Below are positions 34,278-42,568 of a DNA stretch of 64,000 nucleotides, in pieces (position 1 is the first letter of the stretch; each line of letters begins with the position of its first letter). Both the position numbers and the translations under genes were made by a program. This stretch comes from Actinocrispum wychmicini (GTDB lineage Bacteria > Actinomycetota > Actinomycetes > Mycobacteriales > Pseudonocardiaceae). Under the pieces are notes generated by a model. That model did no database searches and was not told where the DNA came from. It was given only the letters and a program-made list of their open reading frames with translations. Location: contig NZ_SLWS01000004.1 of NCBI RefSeq assembly GCF_004345645.1, forward strand, positions 620,001-684,000, in the 5' to 3' direction.

Positions 34278-37200
34278 GTGAATACTGTCGGAAGCCTAGG
34301 GGAAGGGGGCGGCGCGGAGGTGCCTGCAGTCGATTTTCGTTTGCTGGGACCGCTCGCCGTTCTGCGCGCCGGCAAGCCCGTGCATGTTCCCGCCGGCAGC
34401 CAGCAAGTCGTGCTCGCCTGCCTGCTGTTGCGCGCGAACCAGGTGGTGCCGGTCAACGAGTTGGTCGAGTGGCTGTGGGAGGACGAGCCGCCGAGCGACG
34501 CCTGGGAAAGCGCGAAGGCGTACGTCCGCCGATTACGTCGCACGCTGGAGGAGCCCGGCCTGATCGAGGCCATGCCGGACGGGTTCCGCCTCACCGTGCC
34601 TGACGACGCGGTGGACCTGGCGCGGTTCCGGCGGCTCCTGCAGGAAGCCGAGACGTTGCGCGGCGCCGAGCGGCTCGCCCGGCTGGACAAGGCACTCGCG
34701 CTGTGGGGCGACGAGCCGCTGGCGAGCCTGCCGCCGGGGACGGCGAAGTCGCGTGCCGCGGATGCCCTGGTCGAGGAGTACTGCCAAGCCGTCGAGAACC
34801 GTGCGGACGCGTATCTGGGTCTCGGACGGCACACCGAGCTGGTCACCGATCTGCGTGCGATGACCGCGCGCTACCCCGAGCGCGAACACTTCTGGTCCCA
34901 GCTGATGGTGGCGCTGTACCGCTCGGGCAAGCGGGTCGAGGCGCTCGCGGCCTATCGACGGGCGCGCGCCTACTTGGCGGACGAGTTCGGCATCACTCCG
35001 GGGGCTGAGCTCGAACGTACCCACCACGGGGTGCTGACCGGCACCCTCGACGACGTCGGCGACGGCAACGCCGACGCGGCCACCGTCCCGCTCGTGCACA
35101 TCACTCCCGCCCAGCTCCCGGCCGACATCAGCGACTTCGTCGGGCGAGCCGGTGAGCTGGCCGCGGCGCGAACCACGTTGACCACACCGTCCGGCGCGGG
35201 TGCGCCGGTGCTCGTCGTCAGCGGTATGCCGGGGGTGGGCAAGAGCGCGTTCGCGGTCAAACTCGCCCACGAGATCCGTACCCGGTTCCCGGACGGGCAG
35301 CTGTTCATCGACCTGCACGGCTACTCCGAGCACACGCCGCTGAGCCCGGCGCGGGTGCTCAGCCGCATCCTGCCCGCGCTGGGCCTGCCGTCCACCCAGG
35401 TGCCGACCGACCTGGAGGATCTCACCAACACCTACCGCAGCCTGGTCGCCGACCGCCGCATCCTGCTCGTCCTGGACAACGCGGCGAACGCCCAGCAGGT
35501 GCACGATCTCATCCCGGCCGCACCCGAGTCCGCGGTGCTGATCACCAGCCGGTCGCGGATGCCGAGCCTGGCCGCGTTGACCGGCGCCCACCTGCTGCCG
35601 CTGGCACCGCTTTCGCCACGCGATTCCGAACGGCTCGTCCGCACCATCCTGGCCGCCGCCCCGAGGCCGGCCGACACCGACATCGGGCAGATCATTGAGC
35701 TGTGCGGGTACCTGCCGCTGGCCATGCGCGTCGCGGCGACCGCCTACCTGCACAGCGCGCGCCCACTGCCCGAGTTCATCACCGAGCTGGAACAGCACGA
35801 CCGCCTCACCGCGCTGACGATCGCCGACGACCCGCGCGCCACGGTGCGTGCCGTGTTCGACCTGTCCTACCGGACGCTCAGCGCCCGAGCCGCCCGGCTG
35901 TTCCGGCTGCTGAGCCTCGTGCCCGGACCCGATTTCTGTCGCAGCTGCGCACACCACGTCGCCGGCATCACTCCCGTACAGGCCGATCTGCTGCTCGGTG
36001 AACTCAGTGCGGCCAGCCTCATCCTCCCCAGCCGGACCCGGCACTACCGCTTCCACGACCTCGTGCGTCTGTACGCCCACGACCGATGCGTCACCGAGGA
36101 CGACCCCGACGAACTGGACGCCGCGCTCTCGCGACTGCACAGCTACTACGTGACCACTGCCGACCAGGCAGCGGACGCGCTGTATCCGACATGGATCCGC
36201 CTGCCGCGCACCCACCCCACCATCGTGACGTCCGAGCTGTTCCCGGTCGTGCCGAACGCCGCGCAGTGGATGGGCGACGAGGCGCTCAACCTGATCGCGA
36301 CCATCCGCTACACCGCCCACTACGGGCCGGTGGAGATCGCCTGGTACCTGTCCGAGTCGTTGCGCCCTTACGTCGTGACCTACACCGAGCACCGGATCGA
36401 GGCCCTGGGCGCCTTCGAGGTCGCGTTGCGGGCCGCGACGAGCGCCGGGAACCGCCGCGCGGTGGCCGCCATGCACTCCGCCTTCTCCTCGGTCTATATT
36501 CGCGTTCGGGATATCCAACGCGCGCTCCCGCACCTCAGGGCCGAGTTGGGCCAGTACCTCGAGCTGGGGTTCGCCCAAGGGGAGACCCGTGCTCGCATCG
36601 CCCTCGGCGACGCACTCGCCACCCAGGGGTACCTGCAGGACGCCGCCGACCAGATCGCCGAGGCCCTGCGCATCGCCGAGCAGCACGACTTCACCGCCCT
36701 GCAGCTCTGGGCGCTGTTGAACTTCAGCGTCGTCGAAGAGTGGCGGGACCAACTCGACGTCGCCAAGAAGTACGTGCTGTCCGCGTTCGACCTGATCGAC
36801 GCCACGTCGAGCAGTTCGACCAAAGGCGCGGTGCACGCCATGCTCGGGATGATCATGATCCGCCGGGGCGAGTTCAAGGCCGCCATCGAACAGCTCCTGA
36901 TCGCGCTCGACTGCTACCGGCAGAGCGGCGACCAGCACTACGAGTCGGAGGCGCTGCGCGGGCTGGGCCAGGCGTACTCGAAGGTCGGCAACCCACAGGC
37001 GTCGATCGCGCACGCGAGCAAGGCGCTGGCGGTGGCCGAGGAACTCGGCGACGAGTACGACATCACCGACTCCTTGGTCTCGCTCGCCGGGACCTACCAC
37101 GAGCTCGACCTCACCGCGCAGGCACGATCGCATGTGGACTCGGCGCTCAGGATGTGCGAAAAGCTGGACTACCGGAAGGCGCACATCGAGGCCCTGCTCC

Positions 37201-37574
37201 AGCTCGCGTCGATCGACAAGGCCGACGGCCTGCTCGACCGCGCCGAGGCACACACCCACCGCGCCATCGAACTCGCCCACCAGGGGGAACTGCTGCGGTT
37301 GCGCGGTGACGCCGAGATACTTCTCGCCTGGATCACCCTGGAAAAGGGGAACAACGACCAGGCTTTGCGGCACGCCGACAACGCGTTCACGATTCACCAG
37401 AAAGTGAACTCGCCTTACGGTCAGACCCGCGCCGCCCATGTGAAGGGTCTCGCATTGCTCGCCTTGGGACAACGCGAGCAAGCCAAACGCGAATGGACCA
37501 CATCATTGGAGTACTTCGCCGGCCCGGCCCCCGAAATCGACGCCATCAGAAAAGCCGTGGCTGATATTTCCTGA
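34278..37574 (+). CDS. Large AfsR/SARP family regulator (BTAD, NB-ARC, TPR)
   Basis: 1098 aa from GTG at 34278 (GGAG 8 nt upstream); a GTG at 34320 is an alternative start nearer the conserved VDFRLLGPLAVLRAG. Order: OmpR-like DNA-binding domain, BTAD (ends near ELERTHHGVLTG, residue 255), NB-ARC with P-loop GMPGVGKSAF near residue 320 and ILLVLDNAAN, then a long TPR array from about residue 650 with repeats such as ALRGLGQAYSKVGNPQASIAHASKAL. It is divergent from the 34-aa peptide/SagB/MFS operon and is its most likely regulator. It resembles the other AfsR-type protein in layout, but its sensor region is longer. Confidence 0.93.
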   Translation: MNTVGSLGEGGGAEVPAVDFRLLGPLAVLRAGKPVHVPAGSQQVVLACLLLRANQVVPVNELVEWLWEDEPPSDAWESAKAYVRRLRRTLEEPGLIEAMPDGFRLTVPDDAVDLARFRRLLQEAETLRGAERLARLDKALALWGDEPLASLPPGTAKSRAADALVEEYCQAVENRADAYLGLGRHTELVTDLRAMTARYPEREHFWSQLMVALYRSGKRVEALAAYRRARAYLADEFGITPGAELERTHHGVLTGTLDDVGDGNADAATVPLVHITPAQLPADISDFVGRAGELAAARTTLTTPSGAGAPVLVVSGMPGVGKSAFAVKLAHEIRTRFPDGQLFIDLHGYSEHTPLSPARVLSRILPALGLPSTQVPTDLEDLTNTYRSLVADRRILLVLDNAANAQQVHDLIPAAPESAVLITSRSRMPSLAALTGAHLLPLAPLSPRDSERLVRTILAAAPRPADTDIGQIIELCGYLPLAMRVAATAYLHSARPLPEFITELEQHDRLTALTIADDPRATVRAVFDLSYRTLSARAARLFRLLSLVPGPDFCRSCAHHVAGITPVQADLLLGELSAASLILPSRTRHYRFHDLVRLYAHDRCVTEDDPDELDAALSRLHSYYVTTADQAADALYPTWIRLPRTHPTIVTSELFPVVPNAAQWMGDEALNLIATIRYTAHYGPVEIAWYLSESLRPYVVTYTEHRIEALGAFEVALRAATSAGNRRAVAAMHSAFSSVYIRVRDIQRALPHLRAELGQYLELGFAQGETRARIALGDALATQGYLQDAADQIAEALRIAEQHDFTALQLWALLNFSVVEEWRDQLDVAKKYVLSAFDLIDATSSSSTKGAVHAMLGMIMIRRGEFKAAIEQLLIALDCYRQSGDQHYESEALRGLGQAYSKVGNPQASIAHASKALAVAEELGDEYDITDSLVSLAGTYHELDLTAQARSHVDSALRMCEKLDYRKAHIEALLQLASIDKADGLLDRAEAHTHRAIELAHQGELLRLRGDAEILLAWITLEKGNNDQALRHADNAFTIHQKVNSPYGQTRAAHVKGLALLALGQREQAKREWTTSLEYFAGPAPEIDAIRKAVADIS

Positions 37575-37620
37575 CAATCGTCGGTTGCCGGACAACGGGG
37601 TGAACCGCCATGATGCGGTC

Positions 37621-38064
37621 ATGGCCGACCCGACCGTGGTGACCACCTGCCGCGACATCGCCGCAGGCGCCGAACAGATCTTCGAACTGATCGCCGATCC
37701 GTCGAACCAGCCCCGATGGGACGGCAACGACAACCTGGCCGACGCGCCCGCGGGCCAACGCGTGCACGGCACCGGCCAGGTGTTCACGATGACGCTCACC
37801 AAGGGCAGCGTCCGGCACAACCACGTCGTCGAGTTCGCCGAGGGACGCCGCATCGCCTGGCTCCCGTCCGAACCGGGCCACGAACCACCCGGGCACCTCT
37901 GGCGATGGGAACTCGACCCGATCGACGACACCCACACCAAGGTGACCCACACCTACGACTGGTCCCAGCTGACCGACGAGAAGCGCCTCATCCGGGCCCG
38001 CGCCACCACCCCGGACATGCTCCGGGCCTCCCTCGACAGGCTGGCCGCACTCGCCGAGTCATGA
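37621..38064 (+). CDS. SRPBCC (polyketide cyclase/START-like) family protein
   Basis: 147 aa from ATG 37621; no strong ribosome site, so a start at 37585 is possible. VVTTCRDIAAGAEQIFELIADPSNQPRWDGN and HLWRWELDPIDDTHTKVTHTYDWSQLTD are typical of the polyketide_cyc2/SRPBCC hydrophobic-ligand fold. Members bind or modify small lipophilic molecules, and many are stand-alone with unknown ligand, as here. It lies 46 nt after the AfsR-type gene and its final 6 nt overlap the end of the convergent AraC-type gene. Confidence 0.85.
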   Translation: MADPTVVTTCRDIAAGAEQIFELIADPSNQPRWDGNDNLADAPAGQRVHGTGQVFTMTLTKGSVRHNHVVEFAEGRRIAWLPSEPGHEPPGHLWRWELDPIDDTHTKVTHTYDWSQLTDEKRLIRARATTPDMLRASLDRLAALAES

Positions 38065-38898
38065 CCGTGCGGCGGTGAAACTCGTTGGCCAGGCCGTGGT
38101 GTCGGCGGCCAGCCACGGCTCGTTCGCGGCGGCCGTGGGAGTTGTCCCGGTGAAAGCGCGGACGTCGTGGTGGAGGTGGGACTGGTCGGCGTAACCGCCG
38201 TCCGCGGCCACCCGCGCGGGCGCGTGGCCGCGGATCAGGCGGTGGACGGCGTGGTCGAAACGGACGAGCATGGCGGCGCGTTTCGGGGTCAGGCCGATCT
38301 GGGCGGCGAAGCGTGACCACATGCGCTGGCGGCTCCACCCGGTCCGGGCGGCGAGATCGCCGATGCGGGCCGTGCCGTGGCCGGCGAGGATCTGGCGCCA
38401 GGCCCAGGCCACTTCGGGGTCGACCGTTCGGCCCGCGTTGAGTCGGTGGGACAGTTCCGCGTCGATCAGCGCGAAGCGCTGTGGCCAAGTTCGCGCGTGG
38501 TGTAACCGTTCCCGCAGCCGCGTCGCGTCGCGGCCCCACAGGTCGTCGAGCGTGACGACATTCCCGCGTAACTCGCCGAGCACGGCGTGCGCGGTGATGG
38601 GGGACAGGCGTATCTGGACGCACTCGATGCCCTCGGCGCGCACCTGGAACGGGTCGAAGGCGAGCCCGGCGGCCACACTGCCCGACCACGTCCGACCGTG
38701 GATGTCGAACGGCCGGTCGCCGAACTCGATGGCCACGGTGACGGCGGGGTGGGGGATGGCTCGTAGCTCGATCGCGCGGTCGCCGTGGATGCGGAATCCG
38801 GCCATGTCGACACCGGGCAGCGTGGGCCGCGACGGCCGCGTGATCTGCCAGGAAGCGGTGGGGTCTGCCGTCCGCACCTCTGAACTGTACGTGGACAT
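38059..38898 (-). CDS. AraC family transcriptional regulator
   Basis: 279 aa from ATG at 38898; the open frame extends further across the divergent gene. The N-terminal about 170 residues are a small-molecule-sensing region (FGDRPFDIHGRTWSGSVAAGL). The C-terminal double helix-turn-helix reads RIGDLAARTGWSRQRMWSRFAAQIGLTPKRAAMLVRFDHAVH, then RVAADGGYADQSHLHHDVRAFTG. It is divergent, by 43 nt, from the alpha/beta hydrolase gene, which it probably controls. The ligand is unknown. Confidence 0.9.
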   Translation of the reverse strand: MSTYSSEVRTADPTASWQITRPSRPTLPGVDMAGFRIHGDRAIELRAIPHPAVTVAIEFGDRPFDIHGRTWSGSVAAGLAFDPFQVRAEGIECVQIRLSPITAHAVLGELRGNVVTLDDLWGRDATRLRERLHHARTWPQRFALIDAELSHRLNAGRTVDPEVAWAWRQILAGHGTARIGDLAARTGWSRQRMWSRFAAQIGLTPKRAAMLVRFDHAVHRLIRGHAPARVAADGGYADQSHLHHDVRAFTGTTPTAAANEPWLAADTTAWPTSFTAARS

Positions 38899-38941
38899 TT
38901 CTTCAAGACGCCTGGCGTTGGCGGCCGAGAGGGTGGCGGTC

Positions 38942-39874
38942 ATGGAACAAACGAGCGCCAGGACACGGGGATGGCGGACGTGGAGTCGACGGCGGCGGAT
39001 CACGGTGCTGGCAGGCGGCGTGCTCGTCGTCCTGCTCGCGGCGAACACGGTGGCGGTGCTGACCGAGACGGCCGAGGCCGGCGGGGGGGGGGGGCAGATC
39101 GTGGACGGTATCCACGTCGTCCAGGACGGGCCGCCCGGTGCGCCCACAGTGGTGCTGGTGCACGGCCTCGCTGGCTCTACCGCGTGGTGGGAGCCGGTGA
39201 TGCCCGCCTTGCGGGACCGGCATGTGGTGCGGGTGGACCTGCTCGGGCACGGCGGATCGGCCAAACCATCCAGTGGCTACGGCATCGCGGAGCAGGCCCG
39301 CCGGATCGGGGCCGTGCTCGACCGGCTCGGGGTGCGCCGCGCGACCGTCGTCGGGCATTCGACCGGCGGCACGGTCGTCACGGCTTTGGCCGAGCAGCGG
39401 CGCGATCTGGTGGCGGCGATCGCGGTGATCGACATCGGGCCGCGGATGGCCGCGTTCACCGACGACAGTGTGGTGGGGCGCTTGGTCGGCGTGCCGGTGA
39501 TCGGGCAGCTGCTCTGGCGACTGCGCTCGGACAGCACGATCCGTGACGCGCTGGGCTCGGCGTTCACCCGCCCGGTGCGGGTCCCCGACCAGATCGTCGC
39601 CGACATCCGAGGGATGACATACCGCAGCCTCACCGAGACCGACCAGGCCTCCACCGCGTTCCTGGCGGAACGGCCGATGCCCGACCGGCTCGCCGACCTC
39701 GGCCGGCCGACCCTGGTGATCTTCGGCTCCGAGGACAAGCGGTGGCAGCCGTTCGCCGTCCAGGAGTACCGGCGGGTGCCCCAGGCCCGGATCGAGATCC
39801 TCGACGGTGTCGGCCACACCCCCATGTTCGAGGACCCCGACACGACAGGTGCCCTGCTGCACGACTTCAGCTGA
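38942..39874 (+). CDS. Membrane-anchored alpha/beta hydrolase
   Basis: 310 aa, ATG at 38942 with GAGAGGGTGG upstream. A single N-terminal helix (RITVLAGGVLVVLLAANTVAVL) anchors or exports it. The hydrolase domain has the oxyanion motif HGLAGS, nucleophile elbow GHSTGG, acid in VIFGSEDKRWQP and His in DGVGHTPMFEDP. Just after the helix, a run of 12 G residues encodes a poly-Gly stretch, so one-base slippage would turn the enzyme off. Its end overlaps the convergent ankyrin-type gene by 8 nt. The substrate is unknown. Confidence 0.9.
   Translation: MEQTSARTRGWRTWSRRRRITVLAGGVLVVLLAANTVAVLTETAEAGGGGGQIVDGIHVVQDGPPGAPTVVLVHGLAGSTAWWEPVMPALRDRHVVRVDLLGHGGSAKPSSGYGIAEQARRIGAVLDRLGVRRATVVGHSTGGTVVTALAEQRRDLVAAIAVIDIGPRMAAFTDDSVVGRLVGVPVIGQLLWRLRSDSTIRDALGSAFTRPVRVPDQIVADIRGMTYRSLTETDQASTAFLAERPMPDRLADLGRPTLVIFGSEDKRWQPFAVQEYRRVPQARIEILDGVGHTPMFEDPDTTGALLHDFS
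39083..39094 (+). repeat. G12 homopolymer in the alpha/beta hydrolase gene
   Basis: Twelve consecutive G bases near codons 48-51. Such tracts are prone to replication slippage and can cause on/off phase variation or sequencing error. The reading frame is intact in the sequence given. Confidence 0.9.
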
Positions 39875-41114
39875 AGCCCGTCGGACGGTGTTCGAGGAGC
39901 GCCAGGATGTCGTGCCGGCGGTGATAGCGGGCCGCGCCGGCGGCCGTGCTGTGGAACCTCGGCTCGATCACGCCGAGGTCGGGGTCGCTGCCGAGCAGGA
40001 GTTCCACGACGGCGCGGCGACCCAGGCCGGCGCTGTAGATGAGCGCGTACTCGATCATGTGGTCCGCCGCCAGCACCGGGCCGCGTATTCCGATGCGCTG
40101 CGCGGTGATCCGCCCGCGATCGCGGAGGTAGCCGGTGACCAGGGGCAGGTCACCGACGGCCGCGGCGAAGACAAGGTTGTCCACCCGGGCGCCGCAACGG
40201 GCCAACGCGTCCACCGCGGGCGGGTATCCGAACGTGATGGCCGTCCACAGTGGAATGCCGTCCTCGTCGAGGCCGTTGGGATTGGCGCCACCACGGCACA
40301 GTTCCTCGACCAGAGCGGCCTGCACCCCGGCGTTCGCCGGATGCGCCGACGAGACCAGCAGGCCCAGGGGTGTGGACCCGCCGTACACGTCGCACATCGC
40401 GTCCGGGTCGCCGCCGTGGTGCAGCAAGATCCGCATCACCTCGGCCGCGTTGCGCGGTGACTGCCATTGCCTGCTCCATTCGACACCGTTGGCGGTGACA
40501 TAGTGGACCAGCGTGGCGTGGTGTCCGAACGGGGAGCGGGCCGACACCAACTCCGGGTGGGTGGTCAGCAACGCGCGCAAGGCATCCGGTTCGCCGGACA
40601 CGATCGCGTCGACCGCGGCTTCGAAGTGCGGGTCGACGGGCCGGTCCCGGTCAGGGACGGCGGCCCAGTCGGCGAAGCCGTGCTCGCGGGCGATCGCCGC
40701 CCGGACGTCGTCAACGGTCACCGGCGAACCGGTCAGCAGCACGGCGACCGCCGGGTGGCCGTCGAGATGTGCCTGCCAGAGCAGGTCGACGCGGTGGTCG
40801 AGGACCTGTCCGACCGTGCTCGGCTCGCCGCTGTCGGCCCGGAACAGCAGGTCGATCGCGTGCAATGCCTGGGCTTGTGGCGTCAGTCGCAGGTGCTGGA
40901 CCAGACGCGCCCACGAAGCGAACCCGTACTCGCGCGCCACCACCACCTGGGCGTCGGCGAGACGAACACGCTCCAGCCGTTCGCCTCGGGGGTGGCTTTG
41001 CCGTACTCGGGTCACTGCCTGGTCGTCGCCGGCCTGCCATGCCGCCAGCAGGGTTTTGGCCTGTTTGCGGATGTTGGCGAGGTTCGGACGATGCGGCAAC
41101 GGGTATACCGGCAT
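39867..41114 (-). CDS. Ankyrin-repeat domain protein
   Basis: 415 aa from ATG at 41114 with a strong GGAAGGAG site. The N-terminus (LPHRPNLANIRKQAKTLLAAWQAGD) and the two copies of an AREYGFASWARLVQHL/AREHGFADWAAVP motif are typical of actinomycete ankyrin-domain proteins. From about residue 165 onward come ankyrin-like helical pairs: LRALLTTHPELVSARSPFGHHATLVHYV, VMRILLHHGGDPDAMCDVYGGSTPLGLLV and ALVEELCRGGANPNGLDEDG. It is probably a cytoplasmic protein-binding scaffold; no enzymatic motif is seen. It converges on the hydrolase gene. Confidence 0.85.
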   Translation of the reverse strand: MPVYPLPHRPNLANIRKQAKTLLAAWQAGDDQAVTRVRQSHPRGERLERVRLADAQVVVAREYGFASWARLVQHLRLTPQAQALHAIDLLFRADSGEPSTVGQVLDHRVDLLWQAHLDGHPAVAVLLTGSPVTVDDVRAAIAREHGFADWAAVPDRDRPVDPHFEAAVDAIVSGEPDALRALLTTHPELVSARSPFGHHATLVHYVTANGVEWSRQWQSPRNAAEVMRILLHHGGDPDAMCDVYGGSTPLGLLVSSAHPANAGVQAALVEELCRGGANPNGLDEDGIPLWTAITFGYPPAVDALARCGARVDNLVFAAAVGDLPLVTGYLRDRGRITAQRIGIRGPVLAADHMIEYALIYSAGLGRRAVVELLLGSDPDLGVIEPRFHSTAAGAARYHRRHDILALLEHRPTGFS

Positions 41115-41241
41115 GACAGTCTCCTTCCGATGACTGCCTGCGCCCGTCGCCTCAGGCCGAAAGAAGACCGATACCAGCGTTCTCGTCACGGGTGGGCTTG
41201 GCCCTGTCCACGGGCAGGCGGCGCCCCGCAGCGCACGCCGC

Positions 41242-42048
41242 TCACTCTAGCTTGAAAGTGCGGAAAAGGGAGAGGTCCGGCGTGCGGCTGCGGATCGCCG
41301 CCCATGCCTCCCGGAAGTCGTGCCTGAGCCGGACCGGTGGCCACGGGTCGGATCTCAGTTCCAGGGGAAGGAGCGGGTCGTGCTCCAGTGCTTGGGTGAA
41401 GGCTTCAGCAAGGCGAAGAGCCGTCGCGACGAGTTCGGTGGAGGCGTTGAGGACGTCGCCGCTGAGTAGGTCAGCGAGCGGTTTGTATGCCGCGATGGTT
41501 TCGGCCGCGGGCCACAGGCGTTCCGCGGTGGACTCGGGATCGGTGAAACCCGGTCCGGTCAAGCGCGTGGCTTCGGCGATGATCAGGTAGGAGCCGACGG
41601 TCTCCGCCGAGGTCGCCTGGATGAGTTCGGGCAGGAGATCGTGCGGGCTCACGTAGACACCGGGTGTCAGCGCCGCGCTGCCAAGCCGTGTCAGCGCGGT
41701 GTGCAGCGAGTCGCGTTCCGCCCGTCGCGGTTCGGGCGCGGAGAACGTGTAGAGACGCCAGAGCCCGTTCCATGGCATGCGGCCGGCATCTTGCGCGGCC
41801 GCGAACGCGACGAGCCGGACATCCGTGTCCGACCGGAGCCTGCCGGCATCGGTGAGCACGAGCCGGCCTTTCCGGACATGTCCTTCCTGCCTGAGGACGC
41901 CGGCCGCGGCCAGCCGGAGAATGGCCAGCCGCACCGGCTGGTCCCGCAGGCCGACTGCTGTCGCGACGCGGTACACCCGCTCGAGCGACGCGACGCCGTT
42001 CGGATCGAAACAGGCCTCGATGACCGTTCTCGGCTCGATTCCTTGCAT
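41242..42048 (-). CDS. PaaX-like transcriptional regulator
   Basis: 268 aa. An N-terminal winged helix (ASLERVYRVATAVGLRDQPVRLAILRLAAAGVLRQEG) is followed by the PaaX middle domain (WNGLWRLYTFSAPEPRRAERDSLHTALTRLGSAALTPGVYVSP) and a helical C-terminal domain. Family members repress phenylacetate or other aromatic/secondary-metabolite genes in response to acyl-CoA. No phenylacetate genes are in the window. The nearest divergent reading is a 59-codon frame at 42126. Confidence 0.88.
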   Translation of the reverse strand: MQGIEPRTVIEACFDPNGVASLERVYRVATAVGLRDQPVRLAILRLAAAGVLRQEGHVRKGRLVLTDAGRLRSDTDVRLVAFAAAQDAGRMPWNGLWRLYTFSAPEPRRAERDSLHTALTRLGSAALTPGVYVSPHDLLPELIQATSAETVGSYLIIAEATRLTGPGFTDPESTAERLWPAAETIAAYKPLADLLSGDVLNASTELVATALRLAEAFTQALEHDPLLPLELRSDPWPPVRLRHDFREAWAAIRSRTPDLSLFRTFKLE

Positions 42049-42125
42049 TTCAGGCGCTCTTCCAAGGATCGCGAGATCTGGCTGTACTCATCACGCCTCC
42101 GCAGATCAATTGTTGCCGGATCCGT

Positions 42126-42305
42126 ATGGTGGATAGTGCCACCGTATCGGGCGTCGGTTGTACCGGGCCAATTGGCAACGGCAGTGGCACCGTCGCCAAG
42201 ACCCCCGCCGGCCCCACTCCTCCACCAGCACCGTCCACTGTAGCCGGCCACCTGTCCGAAAAGGACATGCCGATAGTGGACGACTTCGGAGAGTTGCCTT
42301 TGTGA
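42126..42305 (+). CDS. 59-aa open reading frame, possible small peptide gene
   Basis: ATG at 42126, stop at 42303-42305. The product begins MVDSATVSGVGCTGPIGNG, continues with a Pro-rich middle (AGPTPPPAPS) and ends SEKDMPIVDDFGELPL. The one Cys is near the N-terminus. There is no good ribosome site, only a weak GGA. The composition is ordinary rather than Arg-rich, unlike antisense shadow frames, but evidence is limited to this and to its position in an otherwise empty 520-nt divergent region. Confidence 0.35.
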   Translation: MVDSATVSGVGCTGPIGNGSGTVAKTPAGPTPPPAPSTVAGHLSEKDMPIVDDFGELPL

Positions 42306-42502
42306 CACTCAGTAAGCTCCGGTTCGCGCCGACAAACCGACGATGGACTCTTGCGCGAAGCGCCGATCCGGTCACCCTCGCCCGGCCGTGAGCTGACCCC
42401 CGTGAAGGTCTGAACCACCGAATAGCCCGATGTGCCGACGCCGTTTCGCTGGGACTGCTCCGTTCGGAGGCATACGAACGGCCCATATGTTGCCGGATGG
42501 TA

Positions 42503-42531
42503 TTGACGGCATTGAGGTCTAGACCTTTACT
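42503..42531 (+). promoter_or_regulatory. Probable promoter with internal operator upstream of the M4 peptidase
   Basis: TTGACG (42503-42508) and TTTACT (42526-42531) are 17 bp apart, about 40 nt before the start codon. Between them lies AGGTCTAGACCT (42515-42526), a perfect 12-bp palindrome placed where a repressor would block polymerase. Assignment is by sequence only. Confidence 0.5.
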
Positions 42532-42568
42532 TCGGTCACCACTTCCCTGCCTGAAGGGTGGCACACAC

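Larger units (their letters stand above)
42049..42568. other. Intergenic region between the PaaX-type and metallopeptidase genes
   Basis: 520 nt. It holds the 59-codon frame listed separately and, at its right end, a probable promoter for the metallopeptidase gene. Otherwise I see no gene, repeat or RNA structure that I can support. Confidence 0.6.

Noticed and set aside
34533..37481. 982-aa reverse-strand open frame over the large AfsR-type gene
   Set aside because: Antisense shadow caused by high G+C. The forward frame has BTAD, P-loop and TPR motifs.
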